DNA from: Leucobacter sp. CX169
GTDB taxonomy: Bacteria > Actinomycetota > Actinomycetes > Actinomycetales > Microbacteriaceae
Direction of reading: 5' to 3'
Length of the DNA stretch: 64,000 nucleotides
Assembly (NCBI RefSeq): GCF_017161405.1
Contig: NZ_CP071051.1
Coordinates: forward strand, 2,877,849-2,941,848
Part shown: positions 17,233 to 26,785 of the stretch, in pieces
Position numbering within the stretch: position 1 is the first letter of the stretch
Layout: each line of letters starts with the position of its first letter
Program-made: the position numbers and the translations under genes
The notes under the pieces: generated by a model
Told to the model about the DNA's origin: nothing
Databases searched by the model: none
The model's input: only the letters and a program-made list of their open reading frames with translations

Positions 17233-18660
17233 GTGCTCGAATTACCAACCAGCGCCGTCGGGTTGCGCGACGCGCTCCGCACCGGCAGCCTCACCGCCCG
17301 AGAGGTCACCGAGCACTTTCTCGGCCGCATCGAGGCCGAAAACCCGAGAATCGGCGCCTTCGTCAGCGTGAACGCCGACTCCGCACTTGCCGAGGCCGAT
17401 GCCGCCGACCGCCAAGTTGCCGCCACCCCCGCCAGCGATCGCCCCGGCCTTCCGTCGCTGCTGGGCATGCCGATTGCGCATAAGGACATCGTCGATGTCG
17501 CCGGCGCCCTGACGACACACGGTTCGCGCGCGCTGCCGCACCGCGTGGCAGACACCGACTCCCCCATCGCCCAACAACTGCGCGACAGCGGCGCGATCTC
17601 ACTCGGCAAGACCCAGGTCCCCGAGCTCGGCCTCTCCTCCTACTCCGAGAACGACGTCGCGCCGCCCGCGCGCAACCCACTTGACCCCGAACGCACCCCC
17701 GGCGGTTCCTCAGGCGGCGCGGCCGCCGCGGTCGCCGCCGGCATGCTGCCCCTGTCCCCGGGCAGCGACGGGGGCGGATCCGTGCGCATCCCGGCCCTCG
17801 CCTGCGGGCTCATCGGCCTCAAGCCCGGGTTCGGCGCCGTGCGCGCGGACACGCTCCTCGGCGACACCGACCCGTTTGGGGCCCCGCGCCTGGTCACCTC
17901 GGGCCCGCTCGCGCATTCGGCGGCGGACGCGGCGCTGCTCTACGACGCCATGACCCGGGTCTCCGGCACGACGAGCGAACCCGCGCTCGAGGCCGTCGTT
18001 CGGGCCGAAGACCTCGGGCCCTTGCGCATCGGCGTGAGCCTGCGCTCACCGTTCGAGTCGGCGATGGATGTTGCCCTCAGCCCCGAGGCACTGTTGGCCC
18101 TCGAGTCGGGGATCGCCGCACTGAGCGCTTCCGGGCACCGGGTCGAGGAGGCCCGCTTCAGCTACGACCCCCGCTACACCGACGCCTTCACGACCGCGTG
18201 GACTTCGGCGCTCGCGCTGCTCGATTTCGACGCCGGTGCAGTGGAGCGCTTGGGCGCACTGGCGCGGTCCTTCCGCGTACGCTCGATCGCGCGCGACCCC
18301 GGGCGCATCCGAGAAGCCGGCGCGATCCTGCAGCAATTTGCCGCCGACGCCGACGCTCAGTGGGGGAAGTACGACGTCGTCCTCACGCCCGGCCTCGCGT
18401 TCCTGCCGCCTCGCATCGGGTCAAACCTCGCGCTCACCCCCGACGAGGATTACCGCCAGCAGTGCCTCTTCACCCCCTTCACGTCGATGGTGAACGTGTC
18501 GGGATTGCCCGCCATCGCGGTACCGACCATCGAGGTCCCGGCAACGAACTCCCAGGCCGCCCGCCCGCTCTCGATGGGCGTGCAGCTCATCGCACCCCGC
18601 GGCGGCGAGATCCGGCTGTTGCAGCTCGCGGCGCAGATGGAGGCGAGGCTCGCCCGCTAA
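17233..18660 (+). CDS. Amidase, amidase-signature family
   Basis: A 475-residue amidase-signature hydrolase. The catalytic Ser-cisSer-Lys triad is visible: Lys84 in PIAHKD, cis-Ser near residue 160 in GGSSGG and nucleophile Ser183 in GSDGGGSVRIP. It could be the GatA subunit of the tRNA amidotransferase, but no gatB or gatC is adjacent and the C-terminal half is divergent, so a stand-alone amide hydrolase is more likely. GTG at 17233 with GGGGA upstream is chosen; longer starts run into the Zur boxes. The stop overlaps the stop of the convergent glycosyltransferase gene. Confidence 0.85.
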   Translation: MLELPTSAVGLRDALRTGSLTAREVTEHFLGRIEAENPRIGAFVSVNADSALAEADAADRQVAATPASDRPGLPSLLGMPIAHKDIVDVAGALTTHGSRALPHRVADTDSPIAQQLRDSGAISLGKTQVPELGLSSYSENDVAPPARNPLDPERTPGGSSGGAAAAVAAGMLPLSPGSDGGGSVRIPALACGLIGLKPGFGAVRADTLLGDTDPFGAPRLVTSGPLAHSAADAALLYDAMTRVSGTTSEPALEAVVRAEDLGPLRIGVSLRSPFESAMDVALSPEALLALESGIAALSASGHRVEEARFSYDPRYTDAFTTAWTSALALLDFDAGAVERLGALARSFRVRSIARDPGRIREAGAILQQFAADADAQWGKYDVVLTPGLAFLPPRIGSNLALTPDEDYRQQCLFTPFTSMVNVSGLPAIAVPTIEVPATNSQAARPLSMGVQLIAPRGGEIRLLQLAAQMEARLAR

Positions 18661-19877
18661 CGGCGGGGCAGGATCCCGGCATACGCCACGAGCAGGCGGT
18701 CCGTCGAGGCGGACCAGCTCCGCCGCTCGGCGAACGCTCGCGCGGACTCGCCCATGCGGATCCAGCCCGCCTCGTCACTCAGCACCTCGCGGATCGCTGC
18801 CGCCCAGGTCGCCGGATCGCGCCCTTCGATAAGCAGTCCCGTTTCGCCGTCGAGGACGGCTTCGCGCAGGCCCCCGGCGTCGGCGGCGGCAATGACCGGG
18901 ACCCCTGACGCGGCGGCCTCGAGGGCGATCAGCCCGAACGTTTCTGAGTGCGAGGGCACGAGCACCAGGTCGGCGTGCCGCAGCCGGTCGGCCAGCTCGT
19001 CGCGATGCAGGGCCCCGTCGAAGCGGACCGCGCCGTTCAGGCACTCGGCCGCGGCGTGGAGGCGCGCGGTGTACCCGTCGTCGTCGGGCGGGGGTGCGCC
19101 GACGATCCGCAGCACCGGTCGCTCGCGTGACGAAATCGCCGCGACGGCGTCGATCGCGAGGTCGAAGCCCTTCAGCGGGTGCAGGCGGCCGGCGACTAAG
19201 ACCTCAGCGGGTTCGCCGGCGCGCCGGCGCTGCAGGTGGGCGGCGCGCTCGCCCGCGCCGAGGGGGTGGAAGTCGGCAGCGTCGACGCCGAGGGGCACGA
19301 CGGCCACTCGCTCGCCGCCCAGGCGCTGGCGCACCGTCGCCGCCTCGGCCTCGCTCACCGCGATGACGAGGTCGGCGTCGCGCGCCAGCGTCTGCTCACC
19401 CACCAGGCGGCCCGGCGACTCGGCCCGCTCACCCGACGCGAGTGGCGTGTCCGACCCGGCGGCGATGCTGTGGAAGCTCTGCGCGAGCGGGATCCCGAAG
19501 CGACGGGCGACGGGCAGCGCCGCGATGCCCGAGAACCAGTGCTCTGCGTGGAGCAGGTCGAGGGGGAGCCGCCCCAGGAGCGCGGCGAGCGCCGCCGTGA
19601 ACGCTGGCATCAGAGTCTCGTGCGCACCCTTGTCGAGCAGACGCTGGGGCCCGGCGTCGAGGTGATGCAGCCGCAGCCCCTCGGCGAGCTGGAGCGAGGC
19701 GGGCTGCTCCGCTGCGCTGCGCCGGGTGATGAGCTCAACCTGGTGGCCGCGACGCGCGAGCTCACGGGCCTGCGCCAGCACGACGACGTTCATCCCGCCA
19801 GCGTCCTTCGTCCCCGGCTCATCAAGCGGCGAGGTGTGCAGCACGACGAAGCCGATGCGCAGCGGGAGAACAGACAT
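18657..19877 (-). CDS. Glycosyltransferase family 4, MshA-like
   Basis: A 406-residue GT-B glycosyltransferase. The N-terminal DEPGTKDAGGMNVVV is close to the MshA signature, and the C-terminal half has the retaining GT4 motif HSETFGLIALEAAASG. MshA adds GlcNAc to inositol 3-phosphate, the first step of mycothiol synthesis; a PIG-L/MshB-like deacetylase is present at 52.2 kb. Other sugar acceptors cannot be excluded. The ATG at 19877 gives the expected Rossmann start (RIGFVVLHTS); the open frame upstream is antisense noise. Confidence 0.7.
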   Translation of the reverse strand: MSVLPLRIGFVVLHTSPLDEPGTKDAGGMNVVVLAQARELARRGHQVELITRRSAAEQPASLQLAEGLRLHHLDAGPQRLLDKGAHETLMPAFTAALAALLGRLPLDLLHAEHWFSGIAALPVARRFGIPLAQSFHSIAAGSDTPLASGERAESPGRLVGEQTLARDADLVIAVSEAEAATVRQRLGGERVAVVPLGVDAADFHPLGAGERAAHLQRRRAGEPAEVLVAGRLHPLKGFDLAIDAVAAISSRERPVLRIVGAPPPDDDGYTARLHAAAECLNGAVRFDGALHRDELADRLRHADLVLVPSHSETFGLIALEAAASGVPVIAAADAGGLREAVLDGETGLLIEGRDPATWAAAIREVLSDEAGWIRMGESARAFAERRSWSASTDRLLVAYAGILPRR

Positions 19878-19914
19878 GGATCGAACGTATCTCACGATTC
19901 GGCACTGACCGGCA

Positions 19915-21105
19915 TTAGGCCCCGCTCCCGATCCCTGCCGCGAGACGGACAAGCGTCGCCCCGGCGTTGTACCCCGCAACCCCGGCACGCGAGCCGTCGC
20001 GGTGCAGGTGTTCAGTGAGCAGCCCTTCTGGCCGGAACGAGGGTTCGAGCTCGAGCGCAGCGGCGGCGTCCCGCTCACTCCCCTGAGCCGGCCGGATCCC
20101 TCGCGCCGCGATGACCGTGCCATACACCTGCAGCGTGAACCCCGAGCGAGGCAGATAGGCGCCCGGATCTTCCGCTCCCTGCAGATCATGCAGGATGGTG
20201 CGCGCGGCGTGCGCGCCCTGCGCTGCGGCGTCGTCCCAGTGGTCGATGCGCATCGGCGACCCATCGATCGACAGCACCGCGGCGCTCCCCGCGGCGTAGA
20301 CCGAGGTGGCGCCTACGACGCGCAACGCCAGGTCCACCCGAATCCCGCCTGCCGCTTGGGCCCAGTCTGTGGCCGGCACGGTTCCCTGCGCGACGACAAG
20401 CACATCGACATCCTCTCGAGTCCCGTCACCCAGCGTCAGCGTCACGGCCCGCGCACCGCGCCCGGGTTCAACCGCGACGAGGTCGCTGCCAAAGCGTGCG
20501 TCGACCCGATCGCGGTGCAGCTCTGCAAGTTGCTCCGCAATACGCCTGCCGACCGCGGCCCGAAGCGGCTGGGCGGAACGTCCGAGCAGTAGGACTTGGG
20601 AGCCGGCCGCACTGAAGTGGCTGGCGACCTCGGCACCGATGAACCCCGAGCCGAGGATCGCGATGCGCGTCCGTGCAGGGTCGGGAAGCGCTGCACGCAG
20701 GGCCAGTGCGTCAGCCGCGGTGTGGAGCTGGTAGACCCGGCTGCCGCGAGCGACCGTTGTCGCCGGGCCGAGGCCGCGCGGCACGCTTCCACTCGCCAGC
20801 ACGAGCGCGTCGGCGCGAAGCTCGCGGCCGTCGGCGAGCGTCACGCTGCGCCGAGCCATGTTGAGGCCGACCGCGCGACCGGCGATGAGGTCGACCCCGG
20901 CCACAGGATGCAACTGAATCTGCTCGGGGGTCAGTAATCCCGGGAGCACGCCAGTGTCGACCAGAGTGCGGTTGATCGGCCGATCCGGCTCGGCGTCCAG
21001 CACGCGCACGGGTCCGTCGAATCCCTGCGTGCGCAGCTTCGCCGCACACGCGTGCCCGGCGGCGCCGCCGCCCACGATGAGCACCCCAGTTGCTGAATCT
21101 GACAT
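19915..21105 (-). CDS. FAD/NAD(P)-dependent oxidoreductase, divergent from the copper operon
   Basis: A 396-residue two-dinucleotide-fold flavoprotein of the ferredoxin/rubredoxin reductase type: FAD site VGGGAAGHACAA at residues 11-22 and NAD(P) site LGSGFIGAEVA near 145. It has no CXXC redox pair, so it is not a mercuric or thioredoxin reductase. The ATG at 21105 follows a GAAGGAG ribosome site. It is transcribed divergently from copZ, and the shared 135-base spacer holds two CsoR-type boxes, so copper induction is plausible. The electron acceptor is unknown; a role in copper or redox stress is an inference. Confidence 0.8.
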   Translation of the reverse strand: MSDSATGVLIVGGGAAGHACAAKLRTQGFDGPVRVLDAEPDRPINRTLVDTGVLPGLLTPEQIQLHPVAGVDLIAGRAVGLNMARRSVTLADGRELRADALVLASGSVPRGLGPATTVARGSRVYQLHTAADALALRAALPDPARTRIAILGSGFIGAEVASHFSAAGSQVLLLGRSAQPLRAAVGRRIAEQLAELHRDRVDARFGSDLVAVEPGRGARAVTLTLGDGTREDVDVLVVAQGTVPATDWAQAAGGIRVDLALRVVGATSVYAAGSAAVLSIDGSPMRIDHWDDAAAQGAHAARTILHDLQGAEDPGAYLPRSGFTLQVYGTVIAARGIRPAQGSERDAAAALELEPSFRPEGLLTEHLHRDGSRAGVAGYNAGATLVRLAAGIGSGA

Positions 21106-21139
21106 TTTGCTCCTTCTGCATATTGGCTGGCAGTCACCC

Positions 21140-21197
21140 TTGCCAGGGATACCCCCCATGGGTATATAGTGACTGTAGCAATACCCCACTGGGGTAT
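21140..21197 (+). promoter_or_regulatory. copZ promoter with two CsoR-type operators
   Basis: TTGCCA (21140-21145) and TATATA (21163-21168), 17 bases apart, form a promoter reading into copZ. ATACCC-N5-GGGTAT at 21149-21165 sits in its spacer, and the perfect ATACCCC-ACT-GGGGTAT lies at 21181-21197, centres 32 bases or about three turns apart. These match the known ATACCC/GGGTAT CsoR operator type. No csoR gene is in the window, so the repressor must be encoded elsewhere. Confidence 0.85.
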
Positions 21198-21240
21198 AAA
21201 CCATCGCCGAAATATCGGCCCACACGCAGGAGGAACCATC

Positions 21241-21453
21241 ATGGCAACCACTGAATTCCAGGTCACGGGTATGACGTGCGGCCACTGCGAAGGATCAATT
21301 CGCAGCGAAGTGAGCCAGATCCCCGGCGTCTCGAACATCGAGGTCAGCGCCGCCACCGGCCACCTCTCGGTCACCACGACCGGCGATCCCGTCGATACCG
21401 CGGCAGTGTTCGCGGCCGTCGAAGAGGCCGGCTACGAGGCCGCTACACGCTAA
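21241..21453 (+). CDS. copZ: Copper chaperone CopZ
   Basis: A 70-residue heavy-metal-associated domain with the copper-binding motif GMTCGHC (Cys13, Cys16). It carries Cu(I) in the cytosol to CopA. The ATG at 21241 follows AGGAGG; an in-frame upstream start would overlap the operator and is rejected. First gene of the copper operon. Confidence 0.93.
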   Translation: MATTEFQVTGMTCGHCEGSIRSEVSQIPGVSNIEVSAATGHLSVTTTGDPVDTAAVFAAVEEAGYEAATR

Positions 21454-21527
21454 TTGCCCACCCGCCGAGCGAGGCGCCTGGGAACCCCACCCAAGCGCCC
21501 CGCGGCACCAGATTGAGGATCCACCCC

Positions 21528-22487
21528 GTGAACACTCCCCTGCGACTCAGCCTCTATGGGATCGGCCTGGTCGCCGCCTTCGGCGCCGCCTTTGCCCTGT
21601 CAGGCGCGTTGACACCCGAGGCGGCCGTTGCCGATCGCGCGGCGGCCACCGAGGCCGCACACGGGACGGCCACCGAACACGGCGAGACCGCTACCGCAGT
21701 GACTGCGACCACCGAGTCCACCCGGGGGGTGACGCTCGCCTCAAATGGGCTGCAGCTCAGCCCCGTCGCAGCGCCCCACGCGATCGGCGAGGATGGAAAG
21801 CTCAGCTTCTCAGTCACGGACGCGAGCGGCGAGCCGATGCTCGAGTACGTCGAAGAACACGAGAAAGAACTGCACCTGATCGTGGTCCGCTCAGACGGGG
21901 CGGAATTCCGGCACGTCCACCCGACGCTTGACACGGCTGGCACCTGGTCGCTGCCGTGGAGCTGGGACGCCGCCGGCAGTTACCGCGTCTTCGCCGACTT
22001 CGTTCCCGCCGGCTCGGAGAACCCCGTCACCCTGACCCGCACGGTAGAGGTGGCTGGCGAGTTCGCCCCAGCAGACTCCCACGACACCTCACGCGAGGCC
22101 AAGGTTTCGGGCTTCGACGTCAGCCTCGAGGGCGACCTCCTCGTGGGGTCTGCCTCCACGCTGACGCTCTCCGTTTCGCGCGACGGAAAGCCCGTCACCA
22201 CGATGGAGCCCTACCTCGGCGCGTTCGGCCACTTGGTCGCCCTCCGCGAGGGAGACCTTGCCTATCTGCACGTGCACCCCGAGGGCGCAGAGCCCACCCC
22301 CGGTGAGAATTCCGGCCCCGAGGTCGTCTTCGCGAGCGAAGCTCCCACTGCCGGCCGGTACTTCCTGTACTTCGACTTCCAGGTCGACGGAAAGGTGTAT
22401 TCGGCTCCGTTCATCGTCGACGCCGCCCCAGCGGCCGCGGGTGCGAGCGAACCGGTCGAAGAGGAAACTCACGACGAGGGTCACTAG
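21528..22487 (+). CDS. Membrane-anchored extracytoplasmic protein of the copper operon
   Basis: A 319-residue protein of no named function that I recognise. A single helix at about 8-28 anchors it or acts as an uncleaved signal. The outer part has two similar beta-rich segments, each with an HVHP motif (EFRHVHPTLD and YLHVHPEGAEP), which could bind copper. The C-terminal tail is acidic and ends HDEGH. It sits between copZ and copA, so an outer copper-binding or handover role is inferred. The GTG at 21528 follows GAGGA. Confidence 0.75.
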   Translation: MNTPLRLSLYGIGLVAAFGAAFALSGALTPEAAVADRAAATEAAHGTATEHGETATAVTATTESTRGVTLASNGLQLSPVAAPHAIGEDGKLSFSVTDASGEPMLEYVEEHEKELHLIVVRSDGAEFRHVHPTLDTAGTWSLPWSWDAAGSYRVFADFVPAGSENPVTLTRTVEVAGEFAPADSHDTSREAKVSGFDVSLEGDLLVGSASTLTLSVSRDGKPVTTMEPYLGAFGHLVALREGDLAYLHVHPEGAEPTPGENSGPEVVFASEAPTAGRYFLYFDFQVDGKVYSAPFIVDAAPAAAGASEPVEEETHDEGH

Positions 22488-22538
22488 CAACTCCCGGTCA
22501 CTTACCCCTGCACTCTTCAGCGACAAGGACACCCACTG

Positions 22539-24854
22539 ATGTCGACGACTCAGACACCCGATACCCCGACCCACAGCTATGACCTTGAGATCGGCGGCAT
22601 GACCTGCGCGTCATGTGCGCTGCGCATCGAGAAAAAGCTCAACAAGCTCGACGGCGTCGAGGCCTCCGTCAACTATGCAACGGAGAAGGCGAAAATTGTC
22701 GCTCCGGAGGGGTTCGATCCGAAATTGCTCATCGCGGAAGTCGAGAAGACCGGCTATTCGGCCGCCCTGCCCCAGCCGAAGGCGTCCGCAGGAGGCGACG
22801 CGGTCGCTACCGATGAGGGCGAGGCTCCAGACACCGAGCTGATCGCACTGCGCCAGCGCCTGATCGGGTCAATCGTGCTGTCGGTACCCGTCATCTTGAT
22901 GGCGATGATCCCTGCGCTGCAGTTCGACTACTGGCAGTGGGCCTCACTCACTCTTGCGGCACCCGTCATCGTCTGGGCCGCATGGCCGTTCCACCGTGCC
23001 GCCTGGACGAATCTCAAGCACGGCACCGCGACGATGGACACACTGGTGTCCGTCGGCACGGGCGCCGCGTTCCTGTGGTCGCTCTACGCACTCTTCCTCG
23101 GCACTGCGGGCGAACCCGGCATGACACACGCATTCGAGCTCTCGATCAGCCCCACGGACGGGGCCGGCAACATCTACCTCGAGGTCGCCGCCGGCGTCAC
23201 CATGTTCATCCTCGCCGGCCGCTACTTCGAAAAGCGCTCCAAGCGTCAGGCCGGGGCGGCACTGCGCGCCCTCCTCGAGCTCGGCGCGAAAGATGTCGCG
23301 GTGATGCAAGACGGCGGCGAGGTGCGGATCCCGATCGAGCAGCTTGCCGTGGGCGACGAGTTCATCGTCCGACCCGGGGAGAAGATCGCGACGGACGGCG
23401 TCATCGTCTCGGGCATGTCAGCGATTGACGCCTCTATGCTCACCGGCGAGTCGGTTCCCGTCGAGGCTGGACCGGGCGACGCCGTCACCGGCGCCACCGT
23501 CAACGCGAGCGGCCGCATCGTGGTGCGCGCCACCCGCGTCGGCACCGACACGCAGCTCGCCCAGATGGCACAGCTGGTCGAGGACGCGCAATCAGGCAAG
23601 GCCGACGTGCAGCGCCTCGCCGACCGAGTGTCAGGAATCTTTGTCCCGATCGCGATCGCCATCGCCGTTGTCACCCTCGGCGCCTGGCTCGGCGCCGGGT
23701 TCCCCGTCGCCTCGGCATTCACGGCGGCAGTCGCAGTTCTCATCATCGCGTGCCCCTGCGCCCTCGGCCTCGCGACCCCGACCGCCCTCTTGGTCGGCAC
23801 CGGTCGCGGCGCGCAGCTCGGCATCCTCATCAAGGGGCCCGAGGTCCTGGAATCGACCCGCAAGGTCGACACCATCGTGCTCGACAAGACCGGCACCGTC
23901 ACGACTGGCAAGATGACGCTGATCGACGCGATCCCCGCCGTGGGAACGTCGCGCGAGGACCTGCTGCGCCTGGCAGGCGCGATCGAGGACGCCTCGGAGC
24001 ACCCGATCGCGCAGGCCATCGCCAAGGGCGCCACCGAGGCGCTCGACATCGTCCTCCCCGCCATCGAAGACTTCCGCAACGTCGAGGGCAAGGGGGTCAC
24101 GGGCATCGTGGACGGACACGCCGTCCTCGTCGGACGCCAATCGCTGCTCGACGACTGGTCGGTTGCGGCCGATCCCGAGCTGCAGGCAGCGAAGGACGCC
24201 GCCGAGCAGCAGGGCCGCACCGCCGTACTCGTGGCGTGGGACGGCGAGATCCGGGGCCTCATCACTGTCGCCGACCGGGTGAAGCCGACGAGCGCCGAGG
24301 CGATCCGCCAGTTCCACGCACTCGGCCTCACGCCGATCCTGCTCACCGGCGACAATGAGACGGTGGCTCGCCAGATCGCCGCAGAGGTGGGCATCGAGCG
24401 CGTCGTTGCCGAGGTGCTGCCGAGTGACAAGGCAGACGTTATTCGGAAGCTGCAGGCAGAAGGTCGCGTCGTCGCGATGGTGGGCGACGGCGTGAACGAT
24501 GCCGCAGCTCTCGCCCAGGCCGATCTTGGCCTTGCGATGGGTACGGGCACGGACGCCGCCATCGAGGCGTCCGACATCACCCTGGTGCGCGGCGATCTCC
24601 GCAGCGCGGCCGACTCGATCCGGCTCTCTCGCCGCACCCTCGGAACCATCAAGGGAAACCTGTTCTGGGCCTTCGCCTACAACGTTGCCGCGATTCCGCT
24701 GGCGGCACTTGGCCTGCTCAACCCCATGCTCGCCGGCGCGGCGATGGCGTTCTCGAGCGTCTTCGTTGTCGGTAACAGCCTCCGCTTGCGCTCCTTCAAG
24801 AGCCACGCGGTGGATTCGCAGTCGTCGAAGACGACAGTCCACGTCGGCGCATAG
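22539..24854 (+). CDS. copA: Copper-exporting P-type ATPase CopA
   Basis: A 771-residue P1B-type ATPase. One N-terminal metal-binding domain carries GMTCASC (Cys23, Cys26). The membrane CPC motif is at residues 405-407, the phosphorylated Asp is Asp449 in DKTGT, and the SEHP nucleotide-site motif, GDN and [12 protein letters not shown] hinge are all present. CPC plus a single HMA domain and a neighbouring CopZ point to Cu(I) efflux. It starts 51 bases after the extracytoplasmic protein gene. Confidence 0.95.
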   Translation: MSTTQTPDTPTHSYDLEIGGMTCASCALRIEKKLNKLDGVEASVNYATEKAKIVAPEGFDPKLLIAEVEKTGYSAALPQPKASAGGDAVATDEGEAPDTELIALRQRLIGSIVLSVPVILMAMIPALQFDYWQWASLTLAAPVIVWAAWPFHRAAWTNLKHGTATMDTLVSVGTGAAFLWSLYALFLGTAGEPGMTHAFELSISPTDGAGNIYLEVAAGVTMFILAGRYFEKRSKRQAGAALRALLELGAKDVAVMQDGGEVRIPIEQLAVGDEFIVRPGEKIATDGVIVSGMSAIDASMLTGESVPVEAGPGDAVTGATVNASGRIVVRATRVGTDTQLAQMAQLVEDAQSGKADVQRLADRVSGIFVPIAIAIAVVTLGAWLGAGFPVASAFTAAVAVLIIACPCALGLATPTALLVGTGRGAQLGILIKGPEVLESTRKVDTIVLDKTGTVTTGKMTLIDAIPAVGTSREDLLRLAGAIEDASEHPIAQAIAKGATEALDIVLPAIEDFRNVEGKGVTGIVDGHAVLVGRQSLLDDWSVAADPELQAAKDAAEQQGRTAVLVAWDGEIRGLITVADRVKPTSAEAIRQFHALGLTPILLTGDNETVARQIAAEVGIERVVAEVLPSDKADVIRKLQAEGRVVAMVGDGVNDAAALAQADLGLAMGTGTDAAIEASDITLVRGDLRSAADSIRLSRRTLGTIKGNLFWAFAYNVAAIPLAALGLLNPMLAGAAMAFSSVFVVGNSLRLRSFKSHAVDSQSSKTTVHVGA

Positions 24855-24883
24855 CCGCATCGACACCCACGAAAGGAATCACC

Positions 24884-25096
24884 ATGTGCGAGGCACACAA
24901 CCACGCGTCCACCACCGAGGCCGAGGTCTCAGACACCGCCGAATGTCCCGTGATGCGCGGGAACTTCGTGAACAAGGAGGAAGCGGTCGCGCAGAATCTC
25001 TTCCGCGACTACCAGGGTGAGCGCTACTACCTGTGCTGCGCCGCCTGCGGCCCGCTCTTTGATGCAGACCCCGAGAAGTACCTGGCCAAGGCGTAA
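24884..25096 (+). CDS. Small YHS-domain protein of the copper operon
   Basis: A 70-residue soluble protein with a His-containing N-terminus, Cys21 in a CPVM motif, and a C-terminal YHS fold with YYLCCAACGPLF (Cys51, Cys52, Cys55). YHS domains occur in metal-handling proteins, so copper binding is likely but not shown. It is 29 bases after copA behind an AAAGGA site and is the last gene before a strong terminator. Confidence 0.8.
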   Translation: MCEAHNHASTTEAEVSDTAECPVMRGNFVNKEEAVAQNLFRDYQGERYYLCCAACGPLFDADPEKYLAKA

Positions 25097-25110
25097 GTAT
25101 CGGCAAAAAA

Positions 25111-25150
25111 TGAGGTCGGCCCCGGAGTGTGCGCTCCGGGGCCGACCTCA
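25111..25150. terminator. Bidirectional terminator between the copper operon and the cupin gene
   Basis: A perfect 17-bp stem, TGAGGTCGGCCCCGGAG with its complement, around a 6-base loop, flanked by an A-run on the left and TTT on the right. It ends both the copper operon and the convergent cupin gene. Confidence 0.92.
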
Positions 25151-25174
25151 TTTCCGCATGCCTGCGCGTGAGGT

Positions 25175-25549
25175 CTATTCTGCGTGAGCCGCGAGCGCCG
25201 CGAACGGGATGGTGACCCAACTCTTGCGCAGCGTCTCATGGACCTCCCACGAACCGGTCCAGCCCTCGGGCGTCACGAACAGCGACCCAGGGCCGACCTC
25301 GAAGGTCGTGCCGTCGGGCTCGGTGATCGTCGCCCGGCCCATCACGATCTGGCACATCTCGTGGTAACGCGGCCGCGTGCTGGCGAACGTTCCGGGAGTG
25401 ACCTCCCAGACGCCCGACCGGATTCCCTCGGGCGACTCCCACACGGTCCGCGACGATTCGGTCTGCCCGGCAATCTCGGCGGTCGCCTTTGCCGTGTGCT
25501 CGCCAGCCTCGCAGGTCGTCACATCGTTGATCACAATCGCCTTGGTCAT
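25175..25549 (-). CDS. Cupin-fold protein (Cupin_3/DUF861-like)
   Basis: A 124-residue single-domain cupin of the DUF861 type, seen as SGVWEVTPGTF and later MGRATITEPDG. Such cupins often accompany amine and amino-acid catabolic genes, where their chemistry is mostly undetermined. The ATG at 25549 follows a GGAGAC site. Its promoter region (25615-25644) holds the same ATTGTCAACAAT operator as the catabolic ABC transporter operon, which links it to that regulon. Confidence 0.75.
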   Translation of the reverse strand: MTKAIVINDVTTCEAGEHTAKATAEIAGQTESSRTVWESPEGIRSGVWEVTPGTFASTRPRYHEMCQIVMGRATITEPDGTTFEVGPGSLFVTPEGWTGSWEVHETLRKSWVTIPFAALAAHAE

Positions 25550-25614
25550 ACGCTCTGTCTCCTTTGAATTCGCACGGCACCGTCGCCGAGCGTGGCGGAA
25601 CTCCGCCCGATTCA

Positions 25615-25666
25615 ATGATCCCAACACGATTGAAGGATTGTCAACAATTTACAATCCTGTTATCGT
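25615..25666. promoter_or_regulatory. Divergent control region of the cupin and CDF genes with a GntR-type operator
   Basis: ATTGTCAACAAT at 25637-25648 is a palindrome with a 2-base centre. It overlaps a wider inverted repeat GGATTGT-N9-ACAATCC at 25635-25657. On the minus strand it contains TTGACA, 18 bases from GATCAT (25615-25620), a possible cupin promoter. On the plus strand TTGTCA is 16 bases from TATCGT (25661-25666), which would place transcription at or next to the CDF ATG, making a leaderless mRNA. The same 12-mer recurs at 37732 and, with one change, at 26806. Confidence 0.6.
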
Positions 25667-25672
25667 GGGCAC

Positions 25673-26746
25673 ATGACCTCCAAAAATTCCGTGGGCACTC
25701 CGCCGGATCGCAATGACGCGCACTCCCACGACGAGCACAGCCACGAGCACGACCACAGTCACGGCACCGAGTTCAGCGACGGCCACCCCGCCCGCCCCGA
25801 GGCGCAAGACGGCGGCGGTCACGGCCACGACCACAACCACGGCCTGGACGGCCACGCGACGTCAGGCGGCAAGCACCGCAAGAAGCTGGTGATCGTCCTC
25901 AGCATCACCGCAACGATCTTCATCGTGCAACTCATCGGCGCGTACATCTCGGGATCGCTTGCGCTGCTCGCCGACGCGGGTCACATGCTCACCGACGCGA
26001 CCGGCGTACTCATCGCCCTGATCGCGACATTTGTTGCCGCGCTACCCGCGACCTCGAAGCGCACCTTCGGCCTGATGCGCATCGAGGTCCTCTCCGCGAT
26101 GATCAACGGCATCGTCCTCAGCGTCATCTGCGTCGTGATCGTCTACAGCGCGATCCAGCGCATCGGAAGCGACGTTGAGATCGAGACGGGCCCAATGCTC
26201 ATCGCCGCCATTGTCGGCGCGGTCGCGAACGTCATCTCTCTCTTGATCCTGCAGTCGGGCCAAAAGGAGAGTATCAATATCCGCGGCGCCTACCTGGAGG
26301 TTCTGGGCGACCTCATCGGTTCGGGTGCGGTCATTGTGGCCGGATTCATCATCATGTTCACCGGGTGGAACTGGGTTGACCAGGTGGCCGCCTTCGCGAT
26401 CGCGCTCCTCATCGCCCCCCGCGCCTACAGCCTCCTCAAGGATGTCGTCCACATCCTGATGGAAAGCACACCGAAGGACGTTGACCTCGACCAGACCCGC
26501 GAGCACCTGCTCTCGGTGCCCGGCGTGCAAGAGGTGCATGACCTGCACGCTTGGACGATTACCTCCGGCGTCAACGCCCTCTCGGCGCACGTCGTGATTG
26601 ACGAGCAGGATCTCGACTCTCGCGGCTACCACAAAATTCTCGACGAGCTCCACACCTGCATCAGCGAGCATTTCGACACCAGCCACTGCACGCTGCAACT
26701 CGAACCGGTTCCACACGCCGAACACGAGCACAGCCTGCACCCGTAG
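25673..26746 (+). CDS. Cation diffusion facilitator metal exporter (CzcD-like)
   Basis: A 357-residue CDF exporter: His/Asp-rich cytoplasmic N-terminus (about 17-61), six helices and a C-terminal cytoplasmic domain. The helix-2 metal pair is His104/Asp108 (HMLTD). In helix 5 the usual His of HxxxD appears to be Glu209, with Asp213, so metal preference may differ from standard zinc transporters. No ribosome site precedes the ATG and the promoter spacing suggests a leaderless message. It exports divalent metals (Zn, Co or similar) by proton antiport. Its promoter shares an operator with the catabolic operon. Confidence 0.88.
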   Translation: MTSKNSVGTPPDRNDAHSHDEHSHEHDHSHGTEFSDGHPARPEAQDGGGHGHDHNHGLDGHATSGGKHRKKLVIVLSITATIFIVQLIGAYISGSLALLADAGHMLTDATGVLIALIATFVAALPATSKRTFGLMRIEVLSAMINGIVLSVICVVIVYSAIQRIGSDVEIETGPMLIAAIVGAVANVISLLILQSGQKESINIRGAYLEVLGDLIGSGAVIVAGFIIMFTGWNWVDQVAAFAIALLIAPRAYSLLKDVVHILMESTPKDVDLDQTREHLLSVPGVQEVHDLHAWTITSGVNALSAHVVIDEQDLDSRGYHKILDELHTCISEHFDTSHCTLQLEPVPHAEHEHSLHP

Positions 26747-26785
26747 GCCCAAATACTCCCGTCACTTCGTAGGTCTTGCACAGCA

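Noticed and set aside
19878..20264. N-terminal extension of the MshA-like glycosyltransferase
   Set aside because: The extra residues overlap the oxidoreductase gene, contain no motif, and the family start fits the ATG at 19877.
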